DNA from: an uncultured Verrucomicrobiota bacterium
Lineage (GTDB): Bacteria; Verrucomicrobiota; Kiritimatiellia; RFP12; UBA3636
Assembly (NCBI GenBank): GCA_946612175.1
Contig: CAMOEO010000170.1
Location: 1 to 6,635, forward strand
Direction of reading: 5' to 3'
DNA length: 6,635 bases
This document shows, piece by piece, positions 6,114-6,635 of the stretch. Every line of letters starts with the position of its first letter. Within the stretch, counting starts at the first letter, position 1. The notes beneath the pieces are model-generated. The model made no database searches. It was given only the letters and a program-made list of their open reading frames with translations, and was not told the origin of the DNA. The position numbers and the translations under genes were made by a program.

Positions 6114-6635
6114 CTACAAAGGCCCGGAGACGAGCGCCGTCGCGATCTCGCGAAGGCGGCGCGTGGCGCGGAAGCGGATCTGGTCGACGGCGTTGCGGTC
6201 GATCCCGTAGGCCGCCGCGACGGCCTCGGGCTTCTCGCCGCCCAGCGCGACGCGCAGGAAGACCTGCTTCGTGCGCTCCTGCACCGACGGATCCGAAAGA
6301 TACTGCTCCAGCGCGACCTCGTAGGCCGCATGGCGCCATTCGCGCAGCTCCTCCTCCGTCGGGTCCGCCGCCGCGGACGCACGCTCCGCGGCGCCCGCGA
6401 GCGCGTCCTCCTCGCGGAGGCGCCGGCGGATCTCGTCCGCCGCCTTGAACCGCAGGATTCCCGCGAGGTAGCTGCGGAAGTGCCCCTTCTCGTCCGGCGC
6501 GTGGCGGTAGTCCGGCAGACGCTTCGCGAGCGCGAGGAACGTCTCCTGCACGAGGTCGTCCGCCGCGTCGGCGAGCGTCGGGAACTTCGCCGCGAGGAAC
6601 GAGAGCAGCGCGGGACGGTAGCGCGCGACGAGCTC
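6114..6635 (-). CDS. RNA polymerase sigma factor, sigma-70 family, ECF-like (5' end outside window)
   Basis: A promoter-specificity subunit of RNA polymerase. The visible 173 residues remain open to the right edge, so the true start lies outside the window. Region 2 occupies the first ~70 visible residues, beginning ELVARYRPALLSFL and including DDLVQETFLAL, the classic core-binding helix, then FRSYLAGILRFKAADEIRRR, the -10-recognition part. A Glu/Ala-rich linker follows. Region 4 (about 121-168) includes a helix-turn-helix, KPEAVAAAYGIDRNAVDQI followed by RFRATRRLRE, that would contact the -35 element. With no region 3 between them, it is of the ECF type. A GTG at 6549-6551 could be mistaken for the start, but it falls inside the conserved DDLVQETF motif and would remove half of region 2. 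The gene converges on the mannosidase gene, so it is not in that operon. No anti-sigma factor is visible and its targets cannot be inferred. Confidence 0.88.
   Translation of the reverse strand, partial: ELVARYRPALLSFLAAKFPTLADAADDLVQETFLALAKRLPDYRHAPDEKGHFRSYLAGILRFKAADEIRRRLREEDALAGAAERASAAADPTEEELREWRHAAYEVALEQYLSDPSVQERTKQVFLRVALGGEKPEAVAAAYGIDRNAVDQIRFRATRRLREIATALVSGPL

Noticed and set aside
2440..6210. Plus-strand open frame of 1256 codons in another frame across exbD and the mannosidase
   Set aside because: Its product is dominated by Arg, Pro and Ala, and it overlaps genes with intact catalytic motifs in the other frame.

Overview
This is a very GC-rich bacterial window (by eye around 70%, with G or C in nearly every third codon position). 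It holds four co-directional plus-strand genes and, converging on them, one minus-strand gene cut by the right edge. The mix is a rhamnose isomerase, an ExbB/ExbD pair, a large cytosolic-type GH38 alpha-mannosidase and a sigma-70-family factor. None of the plus-strand genes has a Shine-Dalgarno sequence, and palindromic G/C-run repeats occur both between and inside genes. Together these fit a glycan-degrading member of the PVC group (Kiritimatiellota, Verrucomicrobiota or Lentisphaerota). That placement is inference from gene style, not from a marker gene.

Layout. Positions 1-190 contain no credible gene. They hold two degenerate ~50-bp tandem units, each folding into a C-run/G-run hairpin, followed by a perfect 12-bp-stem hairpin. 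A near-consensus sigma-70 promoter (TTCACA, 17 bp, TATAAT at 249-277) lies just upstream of rhaA (321-1577). Then come exbB (1612-2361), exbD (2363-2812, one base after exbB) and a GH38 alpha-mannosidase (2840-6031). Gaps of 34, 1 and 27 bp suggest a single operon driven by that promoter. After an 82-bp convergent gap, an ECF-like sigma factor (6114 to beyond 6635) is read from the minus strand.

How the genes may work together. RhaA isomerises L-rhamnose to L-rhamnulose in the cytoplasm. The GH38 enzyme, which has no signal peptide, would trim alpha-mannosides that have already entered the cell. ExbB and ExbD form a proton-motive-force-driven inner-membrane motor that could power outer-membrane uptake of the oligosaccharides feeding both enzymes. 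No TonB, receptor, rhamnulokinase, aldolase or regulator is visible, so this link is inference.

The most notable observation is a compact three-hairpin palindromic segment of about 60 bp (5717-5778) inside the GH38 gene. It is read through in frame and adds about 20 low-complexity residues to a C-terminal loop. It resembles in architecture the hairpin region upstream of the operon, which suggests a dispersed palindromic element that can sit inside proteins.
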